A stretch of DNA of 32,987 nt from positions 1 through 32,987 of the forward strand of contig NZ_BOPF01000042.1 in the NCBI RefSeq assembly GCF_016863615.1, given 5' to 3'. This document shows positions 6,666 through 14,129 of the stretch, in pieces. The position numbers and the translations under genes are program-made. The notes below the pieces were generated by a model that saw nothing but the letters and a program-made list of their open reading frames with translations, did no database searches and had not been told where the DNA came from. This stretch comes from Virgisporangium aliadipatigenens (GTDB lineage Bacteria; Actinomycetota; Actinomycetes; Mycobacteriales; Micromonosporaceae). Position 1 is the stretch's first letter, and every line of letters starts with the position of its first letter.

Positions 6666-8151
6666 CGGCCAGCGCCTCCACATCATCGGGCAGGAACGGG
6701 GCCAGCGCCGGCAGCTCCGCCACCGAGTCCAGGCCCAGCTTCTCCAGGAACAACGTCGTCGTACGGTACAGGTGGGCGTTGCTGTCCGGTTCGCTGCCGC
6801 ACTCCTCGATGAGTCCGCGCGTCAGCAGCGTGCGTACGACACCGTCGCAGTTGACCCCGCGGATCGCCGAGATCCGCGAACGCGTCACCGGCTGCTTGTA
6901 CGCCACGACGGCCAGTGTCTCCAGGGCCGCCTGCGTCAGCCGTACCTGCTGTCCGTCGGTGACGAACTTCTCCACGTACGCCGCGAACCGCGGCCGCGTG
7001 TACAGCCGCCAGCCGCCCGCGACGCGCCGCAGCTCGAAGCCGCGGTCCTGCCGGGTGTACCAGGCCGCGATGTCCGTGAGCAGGGCGGCGACCCGCTCGG
7101 TCGGTTGCTCCACGACCTGGGCCAGGACGATCTCCGAGACCGGCTCGTCCACCACGAGGAGGATCGCTTCGAGTGCCCCCCTCAGCTCTTCCTCGGGAAC
7201 GGCTATGAGCTGCGTCTCACCCGCGTCGACCGCACTGTCGACGGCACCGTCGGTCGAGGCCTCGCCGGGGCCGCCGACGGCACTCCCGGCGGCTGTGCTC
7301 CCGCCGCCCGTGCTCCCGGCGGCGGCACTCCCGGCCAAAGGCAGCGGCTCGGGCGGCACCGGCGGACCGGGCTCCAGCGGCGGCACCGGGACCGGCGGCT
7401 CCGCGGGCTCCACCGGCGGCAGCGGCTCGCCCGGCTCGCCCGGCGCAATCGGCGGCACCGGCTCGAGCGGCGAAAGCGGCTCGCCCGGGTCCAGCGGCGG
7501 AAGCGGCTCGCCCGGCTCAATCGGCTCGCCGGGCTCCAGCGCCACGACGTCGTCCGCGTGCCAGCGCTCCTCGGCGGGGCCGGCCGGCGCGGCGACGCTC
7601 ACCTCCGGGTCGGCGCCCGAGCCGTCGGAGTCGACGGGCACGGAGACAGTGCGGGCAACGGAGTCGGCGTCGCCGGCCGCCGGCTCATCCCGCACGCCAG
7701 CGCCGGCCGCCGGCTCATCCCGCACGCCGGGGTCAAGATCGGCCACGACGACGTCGACACCGGCCGGGTCCGGTGCGTCGGCGGCCGTCGGCTCGGGCTC
7801 GGCGAGTGCGGCGTCGGAAGCCGGCGGCGCGGCCGGGGGCAGGTCGGCCGTGGGCGGTTGCGGTGCGGGGGCCGGAGGCTCGGTCGGGGCGAGCGACTCG
7901 GACGGACCGCGCTGCGTCACCAGGCCGGGACCGGCCGCGATGTGCGGGGTGATGTCGATCGTGTCGTCCGTCGAGGCCTCGTCCAGGTCCTCGTCGACGT
8001 CGGCGTCGGCACGGTCGACCGCGGAGGCGGTTGCCGGTTCGACCGAATGATCCTCCTCGGACGACGCGGCCGGGGGCGCGGGTCGGGCCCAGGGTGGCAC
8101 CCACGCCGCCGCCTGATCGGCGAGAGATCCGCTTCCCTCGTCACGGGACAT
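6652..8151 (-). CDS. scpB: segregation and condensation protein B with a long disordered N-terminal extension
   Basis: ScpB dimers bind the kleisin ScpA and help load and control the SMC condensin. Only residues about 319-499 are the conserved winged-helix core (EELRGALEAILLVVDEPVSE ... QAALETLAVVAYKQPVTRSRISAIRGVNCDGVVRTLL ... TTTLFLEKLGL), the usual size for the family. The first 318 residues have no recognisable fold. An acidic stretch comes first (DADVDEDLDEASTDD), then Ala/Pro-rich sequence, a duplicated GVRDEPAAG (142-150 and 152-160), a Pro/Glu-rich tract with repeated PGEP units (about 206-270), and a Gly/Ser/Ala linker (273-300). ATG 8151 is preferred, because GGAGG lies nine bases upstream; GTG 8160 is the alternative. 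It overlaps scpA by 11 bp. The extension is in frame and free of stops over 950 bp, so it is probably real. Confidence 0.92.
   Translation of the reverse strand: MSRDEGSGSLADQAAAWVPPWARPAPPAASSEEDHSVEPATASAVDRADADVDEDLDEASTDDTIDITPHIAAGPGLVTQRGPSESLAPTEPPAPAPQPPTADLPPAAPPASDAALAEPEPTAADAPDPAGVDVVVADLDPGVRDEPAAGAGVRDEPAAGDADSVARTVSVPVDSDGSGADPEVSVAAPAGPAEERWHADDVVALEPGEPIEPGEPLPPLDPGEPLSPLEPVPPIAPGEPGEPLPPVEPAEPPVPVPPLEPGPPVPPEPLPLAGSAAAGSTGGGSTAAGSAVGGPGEASTDGAVDSAVDAGETQLIAVPEEELRGALEAILLVVDEPVSEIVLAQVVEQPTERVAALLTDIAAWYTRQDRGFELRRVAGGWRLYTRPRFAAYVEKFVTDGQQVRLTQAALETLAVVAYKQPVTRSRISAIRGVNCDGVVRTLLTRGLIEECGSEPDSNAHLYRTTTLFLEKLGLDSVAELPALAPFLPDDVEALADAHG
6675..6679 (-). promoter_or_regulatory. 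ribosome binding site fixing the rluB start
   Basis: GGAGG on the minus strand lies nine bases before ATG 6665 and inside the last codons of scpB. It selects that ATG over two ATGs about 20 bases upstream. Confidence 0.7.
7671..7728. repeat. 30-bp tandem repeat inside the scpB extension
   Basis: Bases 7671-7698 and 7701-7728 are identical over 28 positions with a 30-bp period, giving a duplicated ten-residue unit (GVRDEPAAG plus one residue). It is in frame, consistent with growth of the disordered region by replication slippage. Confidence 0.85.
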
Positions 8152-9037
8152 CGGCGCCACCCTCCTCGATACCTTCGTCGGTGCTCTCGGGCGCCGGTTC
8201 GGCCGCGCCGGCGTACTCGTCGACCTGCAGCGCGACCCCGGCGGCGTCGTCCTCGGCGGTCCAGCGCACGGTCAGTTCGCCGAGGGCCTGCACCTGATCG
8301 AAGCTCACCAGGTTCTCGCGGTACAACTCCAGCAACGCCAGGAACCGTGCCACGACTTCCAGCGTGCTCCCGCAGTCGGCGCACAGCACGCGGAACGTGG
8401 CGGTGCGCAGCTCGATGAGGCGGTCGCGCAGGATGTTGGCGTGTTCGCGGACGCTGACGCGCACCATGTGGATGTGGTCGACGGAGACCAGCGGGGTGGC
8501 GCGCGGCGTCATGGCCTTGACCGCCAGGGCGGCCAGCCGGTCCGGCCCGATGCCGAGGACCAGTTCGGGCAGGATCTCGGCGAACTGCGGTTCGAGCGAC
8601 ACGGCGCGCGGGTAGCGCTTGCCGGCGACGCCCTCCATGACGGCGAACGCCGCCGCCGCCTCCTTGAACGCCTTGTACTGCAACAGCCGCGCGAAGAGCA
8701 GGTCGCGCGCCTCCAGCAGGGCGAGGTCCTCCTCGTTCTCGACCTGGGCCGACGGGAGCAGGCGGGCGGCCTTGAGGTCGAGCAGGGTGGCCGCGACGAC
8801 GAGGAACTCGCTGGCCTCGTCGAGGTTCCAGTCCTTGCCCATGTTGCGGATGTAGTGGATGAAGTCGTCGGTGACGCGGTGCAGCGCCACCTCCGTGACG
8901 TCGAGCTTGTGCTTGGAGATCAGTTGCAGCAGCAGGTCGAACGGACCCTCGAAGTTGGCGAGCTTGATGGTGAAGCCGCTGCTGGGCGCCGCCTCGGGCG
9001 CCGCTGCCGGTTCCACCTGCTCAGTCACGGCCGACAC
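8141..9037 (-). CDS. scpA: segregation and condensation protein A (kleisin)
   Basis: ScpA is the kleisin that bridges the SMC heads and recruits ScpB. The 298-aa protein shows the family's N-terminal SMC-binding region (FTIKLANFEGPFDLLLQLISKHKLDVTEV), the DEASEFLVVAATLLDLKAARLLP helix pair, and the C-terminal winged helix (VVARFLALLELYRENLVSFDQ). A short acidic tail follows. The start is GTG 9037, with an in-frame GTG three codons later as an alternative; neither has a strong ribosome binding site, and the upstream gene stops only six bases before. It overlaps scpB. Confidence 0.95.
   Translation of the reverse strand: MSAVTEQVEPAAAPEAAPSSGFTIKLANFEGPFDLLLQLISKHKLDVTEVALHRVTDDFIHYIRNMGKDWNLDEASEFLVVAATLLDLKAARLLPSAQVENEEDLALLEARDLLFARLLQYKAFKEAAAAFAVMEGVAGKRYPRAVSLEPQFAEILPELVLGIGPDRLAALAVKAMTPRATPLVSVDHIHMVRVSVREHANILRDRLIELRTATFRVLCADCGSTLEVVARFLALLELYRENLVSFDQVQALGELTVRWTAEDDAAGVALQVDEYAGAAEPAPESTDEGIEEGGADVP
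8161..8165 (-). promoter_or_regulatory. ribosome binding site fixing the scpB start
   Basis: GGAGG on the minus strand lies nine bases before ATG 8151, within the 3' end of scpA. The same GGAGG-N9-ATG geometry is used at rluB. It favours 8151 over the GTG at 8160, which is directly abutted by this motif. Confidence 0.7.
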
Positions 9038-9043
9038 GGTAGC

Positions 9044-9661
9044 TCACACGGCGGCCCAGAGCCGAAGCACCGGGCCGCCGACGGTGTCGAGTAGCACGAT
9101 CAGTGGTGGTTCGGATCCGATCCGCACCACGAGCAGGAGCAGCAGCGCGACGGCGCCGAGCTGTTCGGCGGAGCGGCCGGGCGGGTCGAGGCCGAGCAGC
9201 CGGTAGCCGTCCATCGGCGGCAGCGGCAGCAGCGCCATGAGCCCGAAGCAGAGCTGGCCGACGCCGATCGACAGCAGCAGCTGGGCCGTCGTGGTCGGGG
9301 TGATCGCGCCGACGAGGACGTCCGAGGGCCGGTTCAAGGCCAAGACCAGGGCATCTTCGGGGAACGTCGTGCGATATGCGCACAAAACGACCTGGCTGCT
9401 GGCCAGGACGGCCGCCGGTCCGGCGAGCACGGCCAGGCGACACCTGCCGGTACGGGTCGGCCGCGCCGGGCTGCCCCACCCGGTGCCGGAGAGAACGGCC
9501 GCGATGACGCCGACCGGTTCGATGCCCACGCGCGCGGTGGGAACGGGCAGGCGCAACAGGCGTGCGGCGGCCCATTGCGCGTGTGCGCGCAGCAGCATCG
9601 CGGTCACGAACGCCGCCACCAGTCCCAGCACCGCCGCGGGCTGCGCGAGCGCCCACAGCAC
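9044..9661 (-). CDS. site-2-protease-like membrane protein lacking the HExxH motif
   Basis: The 205-aa protein has about five hydrophobic segments and the order of an M50 site-2 protease: a first helix ending in HAQWAAARLLRLP, then PVGVIAAVLSGTGWGSP, LAVLAGPAAVLASS, and late in the protein LLPLPPMDGYRLL. The last matches the conserved proline/Asp-Gly motif that supplies the third zinc ligand in active enzymes. At the place of the catalytic HExxH there is HAQWA, so the glutamate and second histidine are missing, and proteolysis by the usual mechanism is unlikely. It starts with GTG 9661, seven bases after parA, in the same operon as parA and scpA. A scaffold or binding role at the membrane is inference. 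M50-family genes are often found next to scpA in actinobacteria. Confidence 0.7.
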   Translation of the reverse strand: MLWALAQPAAVLGLVAAFVTAMLLRAHAQWAAARLLRLPVPTARVGIEPVGVIAAVLSGTGWGSPARPTRTGRCRLAVLAGPAAVLASSQVVLCAYRTTFPEDALVLALNRPSDVLVGAITPTTTAQLLLSIGVGQLCFGLMALLPLPPMDGYRLLGLDPPGRSAEQLGAVALLLLLVVRIGSEPPLIVLLDTVGGPVLRLWAAV

Positions 9662-9667
9662 CAGGTG

Positions 9668-10606
9668 CTACCTGCCGAGTCGTTCGTCTTGCTGGGCGAT
9701 GACCTCGCGGGCGAGCTGGCGGTAGTTGCGCGCGCCGGACGAGGCGGGGTCGAGCGAGGTGATCGGCGCACCGGCCACGGTCGACTCGGGGAACTTCACC
9801 GTCTTGGTGATCACCGTCTGGTACACCTTGTCGCCGAACGCCTCCACGACCCGCTGCAGCACCTGCCGGCAGTGCGTGGTGCGCGAGTCGTACATGGTGG
9901 CGAGGATGCCTTCGAGCTCGAGGTCGAAGTTGAGGCGTTCGCGCACCTTGTCGATGGTGTCCAGGAGCAGCGCGACACCGCGCAGGCTGAAGAACTCGCA
10001 CTCCAGCGGGATGAGCACGCCGTGCGCCACGGTGAGGGCGTTGATCGCGAGCAGGCCCAGCGACGGCTGGCAGTCGATGAGGATGTAGTCGTACTCGCGC
10101 AGCACCGGGCGCAGCACCCGGGCGAGGGCCATCTCGCGGGCGACCTCGTTGACCAGCTGGATCTCCGCCGCCGACAGGTCGATGTTGGCGGGCAGCAGGT
10201 GCAGGCCGGCCTGGTCGGTCTTGATCAGGATGTCGTCGATCGTGACATCCGAGTCCATCAGCAGGTTGTAGATGGACAGGTCCATGTTGTGCGGGTTGAC
10301 GCCGAGACCGACCGAGAGCGCACCCTGCGGGTCGAAGTCGACGAGCAGCACCCGGCGGCCGTACTCCGCGAGGGCGGCGCCGAGGTTGATCGTGGTGGTG
10401 GTCTTGCCGACCCCACCCTTCTGGTTGGCCATCGCGATGATCCGCGCCGGGCCGTGCCGGTCGACCGGCTGTGGCTCGGGGATCGGCTTACGCGCGGTGT
10501 AGGCGGTCGGATCGGCGGGACCCAGCTGCGCACCGAGGTCCATGGACGCCTGCTCGGCCCGCATCGTGGTGGTCCACGATTCGGCCTGCTGCTCGATGCC
10601 TGCCAT
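9668..10606 (-). CDS. parA: ParA/Soj-family ATPase
   Basis: ParA-type ATPases bind DNA in the ATP form and move or position chromosomal or other cargo. The 312-aa protein has the deviant Walker A motif KGGVGKTTTT, the A' motif LLVDFDPQGALSVGLG, and the B motif YDYILIDCQPSLG. ATG 10606 is chosen because GAGGG lies six bases upstream (10613-10617), with AGGAGG a little further away; the frame stays open upstream but without typical ParA sequence. No ParB gene and no parS site was seen, so this is the orphan ParA of the scp operon rather than the oriC parAB pair. It leads the minus-strand operon that continues through scpA and scpB. Confidence 0.92.
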   Translation of the reverse strand: MAGIEQQAESWTTTMRAEQASMDLGAQLGPADPTAYTARKPIPEPQPVDRHGPARIIAMANQKGGVGKTTTTINLGAALAEYGRRVLLVDFDPQGALSVGLGVNPHNMDLSIYNLLMDSDVTIDDILIKTDQAGLHLLPANIDLSAAEIQLVNEVAREMALARVLRPVLREYDYILIDCQPSLGLLAINALTVAHGVLIPLECEFFSLRGVALLLDTIDKVRERLNFDLELEGILATMYDSRTTHCRQVLQRVVEAFGDKVYQTVITKTVKFPESTVAGAPITSLDPASSGARNYRQLAREVIAQQDERLGR

Positions 10607-10869
10607 GTCGCGCCCTCGCCCCTCCTGACGGCGAACCCCGTCCCCCACAGCGTCGCGGTCCTGGGGCGGACACCGGCCGGCGGGCCTGCCGTCGCCCGAC
10701 TGTACGTCACCCGGACGCTCTACACCGTTCAGCCCATCGGCGTGTCGCGCCATCTTCGGTATGTCGCGCCGCCCCTGACGCGTCGAAGTAGATCGTAGTC
10801 ATGCCGGACAGTGCCTACCCGACATGGTGAAACGCTCACTCCTGTGGGCTACCCGCCGATCACCGGGCG
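10607..10869. other. upstream region of parA
   Basis: No convincing gene was seen here. A TACGAT hexamer on the minus strand at 10792-10797 could be a -10 element for the parA operon, but no matching -35 was found. The motif GTCGCGCC recurs three times (near 10607, 10747 and 10761). A single GTGAAAC (10827-10833) resembles half of a parS site, but its partner half is absent. Confidence 0.4.
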
Positions 10870-10995
10870 GTGAGACTCCCGGCCTGGGTGTGGTGCGCGA
10901 TCGCGGGCGGCGTGACGTTCGCGCTCATCGTCGTGGCGGTGCTCACCATCGCCGCGCACGCGCTGGACCGGACGCTGGTGCGCGCGCTCGGCTGA
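10870..10995 (+). CDS. small single-pass membrane protein (41 aa)
   Basis: GTG 10870 to TGA 10993-10995 encodes 41 residues: a short amphipathic start (MRLPAWVWC), one strong hydrophobic helix of about 20 residues (AIAGGVTFALIVVAVLTIAA), and a charged tail (HALDRTLVRALG). Codons use G or C at nearly every third position. No good ribosome binding site is visible, and the product has no known family. It is divergent from parA and lies 55 bp before the next gene on the same strand. Its short length keeps confidence low. Confidence 0.4.
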   Translation: MRLPAWVWCAIAGGVTFALIVVAVLTIAAHALDRTLVRALG

Positions 10996-11037
10996 GGGTG
11001 GACCCGGCGGGGCCAGGTTCGCGGCGCGGGACGCGCC

Positions 11038-11043
11038 TACGCT
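11038..11043 (+). promoter_or_regulatory. -10-like TACGCT, seven bases before an ATG
   Basis: TACGCT fits the actinobacterial TANNNT -10 pattern and ends seven bases before ATG 11051. No ribosome binding site lies between, which suggests a leaderless transcript. Confidence 0.4.
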
Positions 11044-11050
11044 TGCGCGC

Positions 11051-11884
11051 ATGGGTGACAACCGGCTGGGTGAGTTCCTGCGGGCGCGCCGCGAGCAGGC
11101 GGCGGTGCCGGTCGGGTTGCCGACGGGTCTCGGGAAGCGCCGTGTGCCGGGGCTGCGCCGCGAGGAGGTGGCGCTGCTGGCCGGGGTGAGCACCGACTAC
11201 TACGTGCGCCTCGAACAGGGCCGCGACACCCACCCCTCCGACCAGGTGCTGGAGGCCCTCGCGCGGGTGCTCGACCTGGACGAGTCGAGCACCGTCCACC
11301 TGTACGCGCTGGTGCGCCCGGCACCCGCCCGCCGCCGGCCCGCGGCCCGCCCGGAGCGGGTCAGCACCGGCCTCCTGCGGATCATGGAGGGGATGGCGGC
11401 GGTGCCGGCGAAGGTGCTCAGCCGCCACTTCGACGTCCTGGCCGCCAACGCGATGGCGCAGGCCGTGCATCCCGCGTTCCGCCCCGGCACCAACATGATC
11501 CGCTACGCGTTCCTCGAACCGCACGGCTGGGACATGTACCCGGACCGCGAACGCGTGGCGGCCGACATGGTGGCCGTGCTGCGCGGGGTCGCCGGCGCCG
11601 ACCGGGACGACCCCCGCCTCACCGAGCTCGTCGGCGAACTCTGCCTCAAGAGCGAGGAGTTCCGGCGGCTGTGGGCCAAGCACGGGGTGCGGGTGAAGAC
11701 GGCCGGGCTGAAGCGGTTCCGGCACCCGATGGTGGGCGAGTTCGACCTGGAGTACGAGTCGCTCACGATCAACGGCGCCGACGGGCAGCTGCTGGTCTGC
11801 TACCACGCCGAGCCGCACAGCCCGGGCGCCGACGCGCTCGCCCTGCTGAGCGCCCTGGTCGCGACCGAGGCCGCCAATGCTTGA
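11051..11884 (+). CDS. MmyB-like helix-turn-helix regulator
   Basis: The 277-aa protein joins an N-terminal Xre-type helix-turn-helix (VPGLRREEVALLAGVSTDYYVRLEQGRDTHPSDQVLEALARVLDL, about residues 33-78) to a C-terminal MmyB-type ligand-binding domain. That domain starts near RIMEGMAAVPAKVLSRHFDVLAANAMAQAV and includes NMIRYAFLEP and DLEYESLTING. Such regulators are abundant in actinomycetes, and some bind fatty-acid-like ligands through the C-terminal PAS-like fold. It is probably leaderless. No obvious target lies directly next to it apart from the MerR gene 52 bp downstream, whose -35 element overlaps this gene's last codons. Confidence 0.88.
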   Translation: MGDNRLGEFLRARREQAAVPVGLPTGLGKRRVPGLRREEVALLAGVSTDYYVRLEQGRDTHPSDQVLEALARVLDLDESSTVHLYALVRPAPARRRPAARPERVSTGLLRIMEGMAAVPAKVLSRHFDVLAANAMAQAVHPAFRPGTNMIRYAFLEPHGWDMYPDRERVAADMVAVLRGVAGADRDDPRLTELVGELCLKSEEFRRLWAKHGVRVKTAGLKRFRHPMVGEFDLEYESLTINGADGQLLVCYHAEPHSPGADALALLSALVATEAANA

Positions 11885-11911
11885 CCCTGCCGTAGCGTCA
11901 ACGTTTCTACT
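11881..11911 (+). promoter_or_regulatory. MerR-type promoter with 19-bp spacer
   Basis: TTGACC (11881-11886) and TCTACT (11906-11911) are separated by 19 bp, the long spacing typical of promoters remodelled by MerR regulators. Within the spacer lies an inverted TTGAC...GTCAA pair (11881-11885 and 11897-11901). The -35 overlaps the stop codon of the preceding gene. The MerR gene starts 25 bp downstream, so autoregulation is likely. Confidence 0.5.
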
Positions 11912-11936
11912 GGGGGTGTGAGCCACCAGGAGAGCA

Positions 11937-12653
11937 ATGCGCATCGGTGAGCTGGCGGAACTGGTCGGGGTCTCCACCCGCACCGTGCGCCACTACCACC
12001 ATCTCGGCCTGCTGCCCGAGCCCACCCGCCTGCCGAACGGCTACCGCGAGTACCGCCTGCGCGACGCCGTCACGCTGGCCCGGGTGCGCCGCCTGGCGGA
12101 GCTGGGCCTGTCCCTCGACGAGATCCGCGACGTGCTCGCCGACGACCGGGGCCGCGAGCTGCGGGAGGTGCTCGAGGAGCTGGACGCCGACCTGGCCCGA
12201 CAGCAGGCCGAGCTGGGTGCGCGCCGGGCGCGGCTGGCCGTTCTGCTCGCCGAGGGTGAGCTGCATCCGGACTCGACCGTCGCGCCGGAGCTGGCGCAGG
12301 TGCTGCGCGGGCTGCCGGCGGAGGGGTCGGCGTTCGGGGAGTTCGACCGTGCGCTGCTCGGGTTGATCGGGCAGGAGCAGGGGGAGGCGGTGGCCGCGCT
12401 GCTGGAGCCGTTCACCCGAGGGGAGGCGGTGGAGCGCGGCCGGGACCTCTACGCGCGGCTGGACCGGGTCGGACAGGTCGAGGATCCGACGCTCGCGGAG
12501 GATCTCGCCGCACACCTGCGCGGGCCGCTCGCGGACGCCATGCGCGAGGCGGATCCGGCCTGGATGGCGGCGTTGTCGCGGGAGATGTCCGCGGCCCAGG
12601 TCGCGGTCTTCACCCGCGTCCTTCAGATTCTGCGGGAACGGGGGAACGCATGA
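11937..12653 (+). CDS. MerR-family transcription regulator
   Basis: The 238-aa protein opens with the MerR DNA-binding domain (MRIGELAELVGVSTRTVRHYHHLGLLPEP), then the wing (NGYREYRLRDAVTLARVRRLAELGLSLDEIRDVL) and a long dimerisation coiled coil (about residues 75-110). The C-terminal half (about 120-238) is a helical domain seen in many actinobacterial MerR proteins of unknown ligand; there are no paired cysteines that would suggest metal sensing. ATG 11937 has AGGAG about five bases upstream. The next gene starts in the ATGA overlap with this stop, so the two are co-translated. A 19-bp-spaced promoter upstream fits MerR control. Confidence 0.9.
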   Translation: MRIGELAELVGVSTRTVRHYHHLGLLPEPTRLPNGYREYRLRDAVTLARVRRLAELGLSLDEIRDVLADDRGRELREVLEELDADLARQQAELGARRARLAVLLAEGELHPDSTVAPELAQVLRGLPAEGSAFGEFDRALLGLIGQEQGEAVAALLEPFTRGEAVERGRDLYARLDRVGQVEDPTLAEDLAAHLRGPLADAMREADPAWMAALSREMSAAQVAVFTRVLQILRERGNA

Positions 12654-13279
12654 GAATCCTGCGTATCGCGAAGCGGGTCCTGGGCTTCGACGCGCGCGGC
12701 CTGGCCAGCATGGGCCTGTGGGTGCTGCGGCGGCGGCACGGCGTCCCGCCCGGCGCCACGGCGGTGTCGTACTCGGGTGCGCAGACGGCGCTGCAGGTGG
12801 CGTTCCTCGGTGCGAGCGTGTTCGAACTGGTCGTCGTCGAGGTTCTCCTGCGCGCCCTCGACGCCCCGGCCGGGCTGCGCGGCGCACTTCTCCCGCTCGG
12901 GGTCTACGGGGTGCTGATCGCCCTGGCCGTCATCGCCTCCTGCGTGACCCGCCCGCACGTGATCACCGACGACGCGGTGCGGCTGCGCTACGGCGCGTTC
13001 TTCGACGCGCACGTCCCCCGCTCGCTGGTCGTCGGCCTGCGCGCCGCGACCCGCCGGGACGAGCGGGGCGCCGTGCGCGTCGACGGCGACACGCTCGTCC
13101 TGGCGGTGACCGCGCAGACGAACCTCGTCCTCGACCTCGCCGCACCCGTCACGATCACCCGGCCGTTGGGCCTGACCCACGAGGTGCGCACGATCAGGTT
13201 CTTCGCCGACGAGCCCGCGCTGGCGCTGGCCGCGTTCGCTGAGGAGAACCCCACCGCGTTCGGCGCGTTCGGACGATGA
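12650..13279 (+). CDS. membrane protein with two helices and a cytoplasmic PH-like domain
   Basis: The 209-aa protein overlaps the MerR stop (ATGA), so it is the probable output of that regulator. An N-terminal basic segment precedes two membrane helices (about residues 45-66 and 80-99). A soluble region (about 103-205) follows, opening with RPHVITDDAVRLRYGAFFDAHVPRSLVVGL. That pattern, a beta strand entering a membrane-proximal turn, resembles bacterial PH-like domains, but I make the assignment from pattern alone. No catalytic motif is visible. A role in envelope stress or transport control is only a guess from the MerR partner. Confidence 0.72.
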   Translation: MRILRIAKRVLGFDARGLASMGLWVLRRRHGVPPGATAVSYSGAQTALQVAFLGASVFELVVVEVLLRALDAPAGLRGALLPLGVYGVLIALAVIASCVTRPHVITDDAVRLRYGAFFDAHVPRSLVVGLRAATRRDERGAVRVDGDTLVLAVTAQTNLVLDLAAPVTITRPLGLTHEVRTIRFFADEPALALAAFAEENPTAFGAFGR

Positions 13280-13292
13280 GTTCCTTCGCCGG

Positions 13293-13321
13293 GATCGGTC
13301 TGCACGGTGTGAGAACCGATC
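13293..13321. promoter_or_regulatory. inverted repeat upstream of the DHFR-fold gene
   Basis: GATCGGT (13293-13299) and ACCGATC (13315-13321) are 7-bp perfect inverted arms with 15 bases between them. They end about 20 bp before the next start codon. It could be an operator; the partner regulator is unknown. Confidence 0.35.
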
Positions 13322-13342
13322 GGACCGACCCCGGAGGACATC

Positions 13343-13954
13343 GTGGGAATCGTTCACATCGACCTGTTCGCGACGCTGGACCTGGTCGGCCAGGCGCCCG
13401 GCCACCCCGGTGAGGATCCCGAGGGCGGCTTCCCGTTCGGGGGCTGGCAGGCGCCGCACTTCGACGAGCAGGGCGGCCGGCAGGTGTGGGCCGGCATGCG
13501 GGGTCTGGACGCCCTGCTGCTGGGTCGCAAGACGTACGACATCTGGGCCGACTTCTGGCCTTATCAGACCGACGACATCGGCACGCTGTTCAGCCGGGTG
13601 CCGAAGTACGTCGCGTCGCGGGGCAACCCCGAGCTGGGCTGGGCCGGCTCCGTACTGCTCGGGCCGGACCTGGTGAACGCCGTGCGGGAGGTGCGCGACA
13701 AGCACGAGAACGTGCACGTGATCGGCAGCCTCGACCTGGTGCGAACGCTCCTGCGCGAACGCCTCTTCGACCGGCTCAACCTGTGGATCTTCCCCGTGGT
13801 GCTGGGCGTCGGCAAGAAGGTGTTCGACGGTGGGGAGGTGCCCGCCGTCCTGGAACTCCTCGAGCCGCCGTTCAGCACCGACAAGGGCGCGGTGCTGCTG
13901 CGCTACGGCCTGCGGCCGGGGACCCCGGAGGTCGGCGACATGACGAAGGGCTGA
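13343..13954 (+). CDS. dihydrofolate-reductase-fold / RibD C-terminal family protein
   Basis: The 203-aa protein belongs to the RibD_C/DHFR-like family of NADPH-dependent reductases, many of unknown substrate. It has the typical ALLLGRKTYDIWADFWP motif near residue 53, VPKYVASR near 88, and the second nucleotide-binding strand VHVIGSLDLVRTLL near 130, followed by the strand-helix block DRLNLWIFPVVLGVGKKVF. GTG 13343 is preceded by GGAGG, five bases upstream, so the start is well supported. It is a stand-alone gene on the same strand as the MerR pair and is not adjacent to riboflavin genes, so a RibD role in riboflavin synthesis is unlikely. Confidence 0.85.
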   Translation: MGIVHIDLFATLDLVGQAPGHPGEDPEGGFPFGGWQAPHFDEQGGRQVWAGMRGLDALLLGRKTYDIWADFWPYQTDDIGTLFSRVPKYVASRGNPELGWAGSVLLGPDLVNAVREVRDKHENVHVIGSLDLVRTLLRERLFDRLNLWIFPVVLGVGKKVFDGGEVPAVLELLEPPFSTDKGAVLLRYGLRPGTPEVGDMTKG

Positions 13955-14129
13955 TTTGCACGTCTGAAACTGCCCCACATCCGCCGCGCGACGGCCGACG
14001 TCATCCGCGATGCGAACCCGCGCGCTCCGCCACCACAGGCCTGGGCGCAGCTTTAACGATCTTCTCAGGTTCGCTGAATACAAAGTCTCCACCAGACAAG
14101 CGACGTGGGCAGAATGTAGGAGGCTAGTG

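Noticed and set aside
6779-8050. Plus-strand 423-codon open frame with collagen-like Gly/Ser repeats
   Set aside because: It is antisense to scpB and its repeats mirror the PGEP tract of the ScpB extension; no start site or homology of its own.
10821-10833. Possible parS site near parA
   Set aside because: Only the GTGAAAC half is present; the complementary half does not match.
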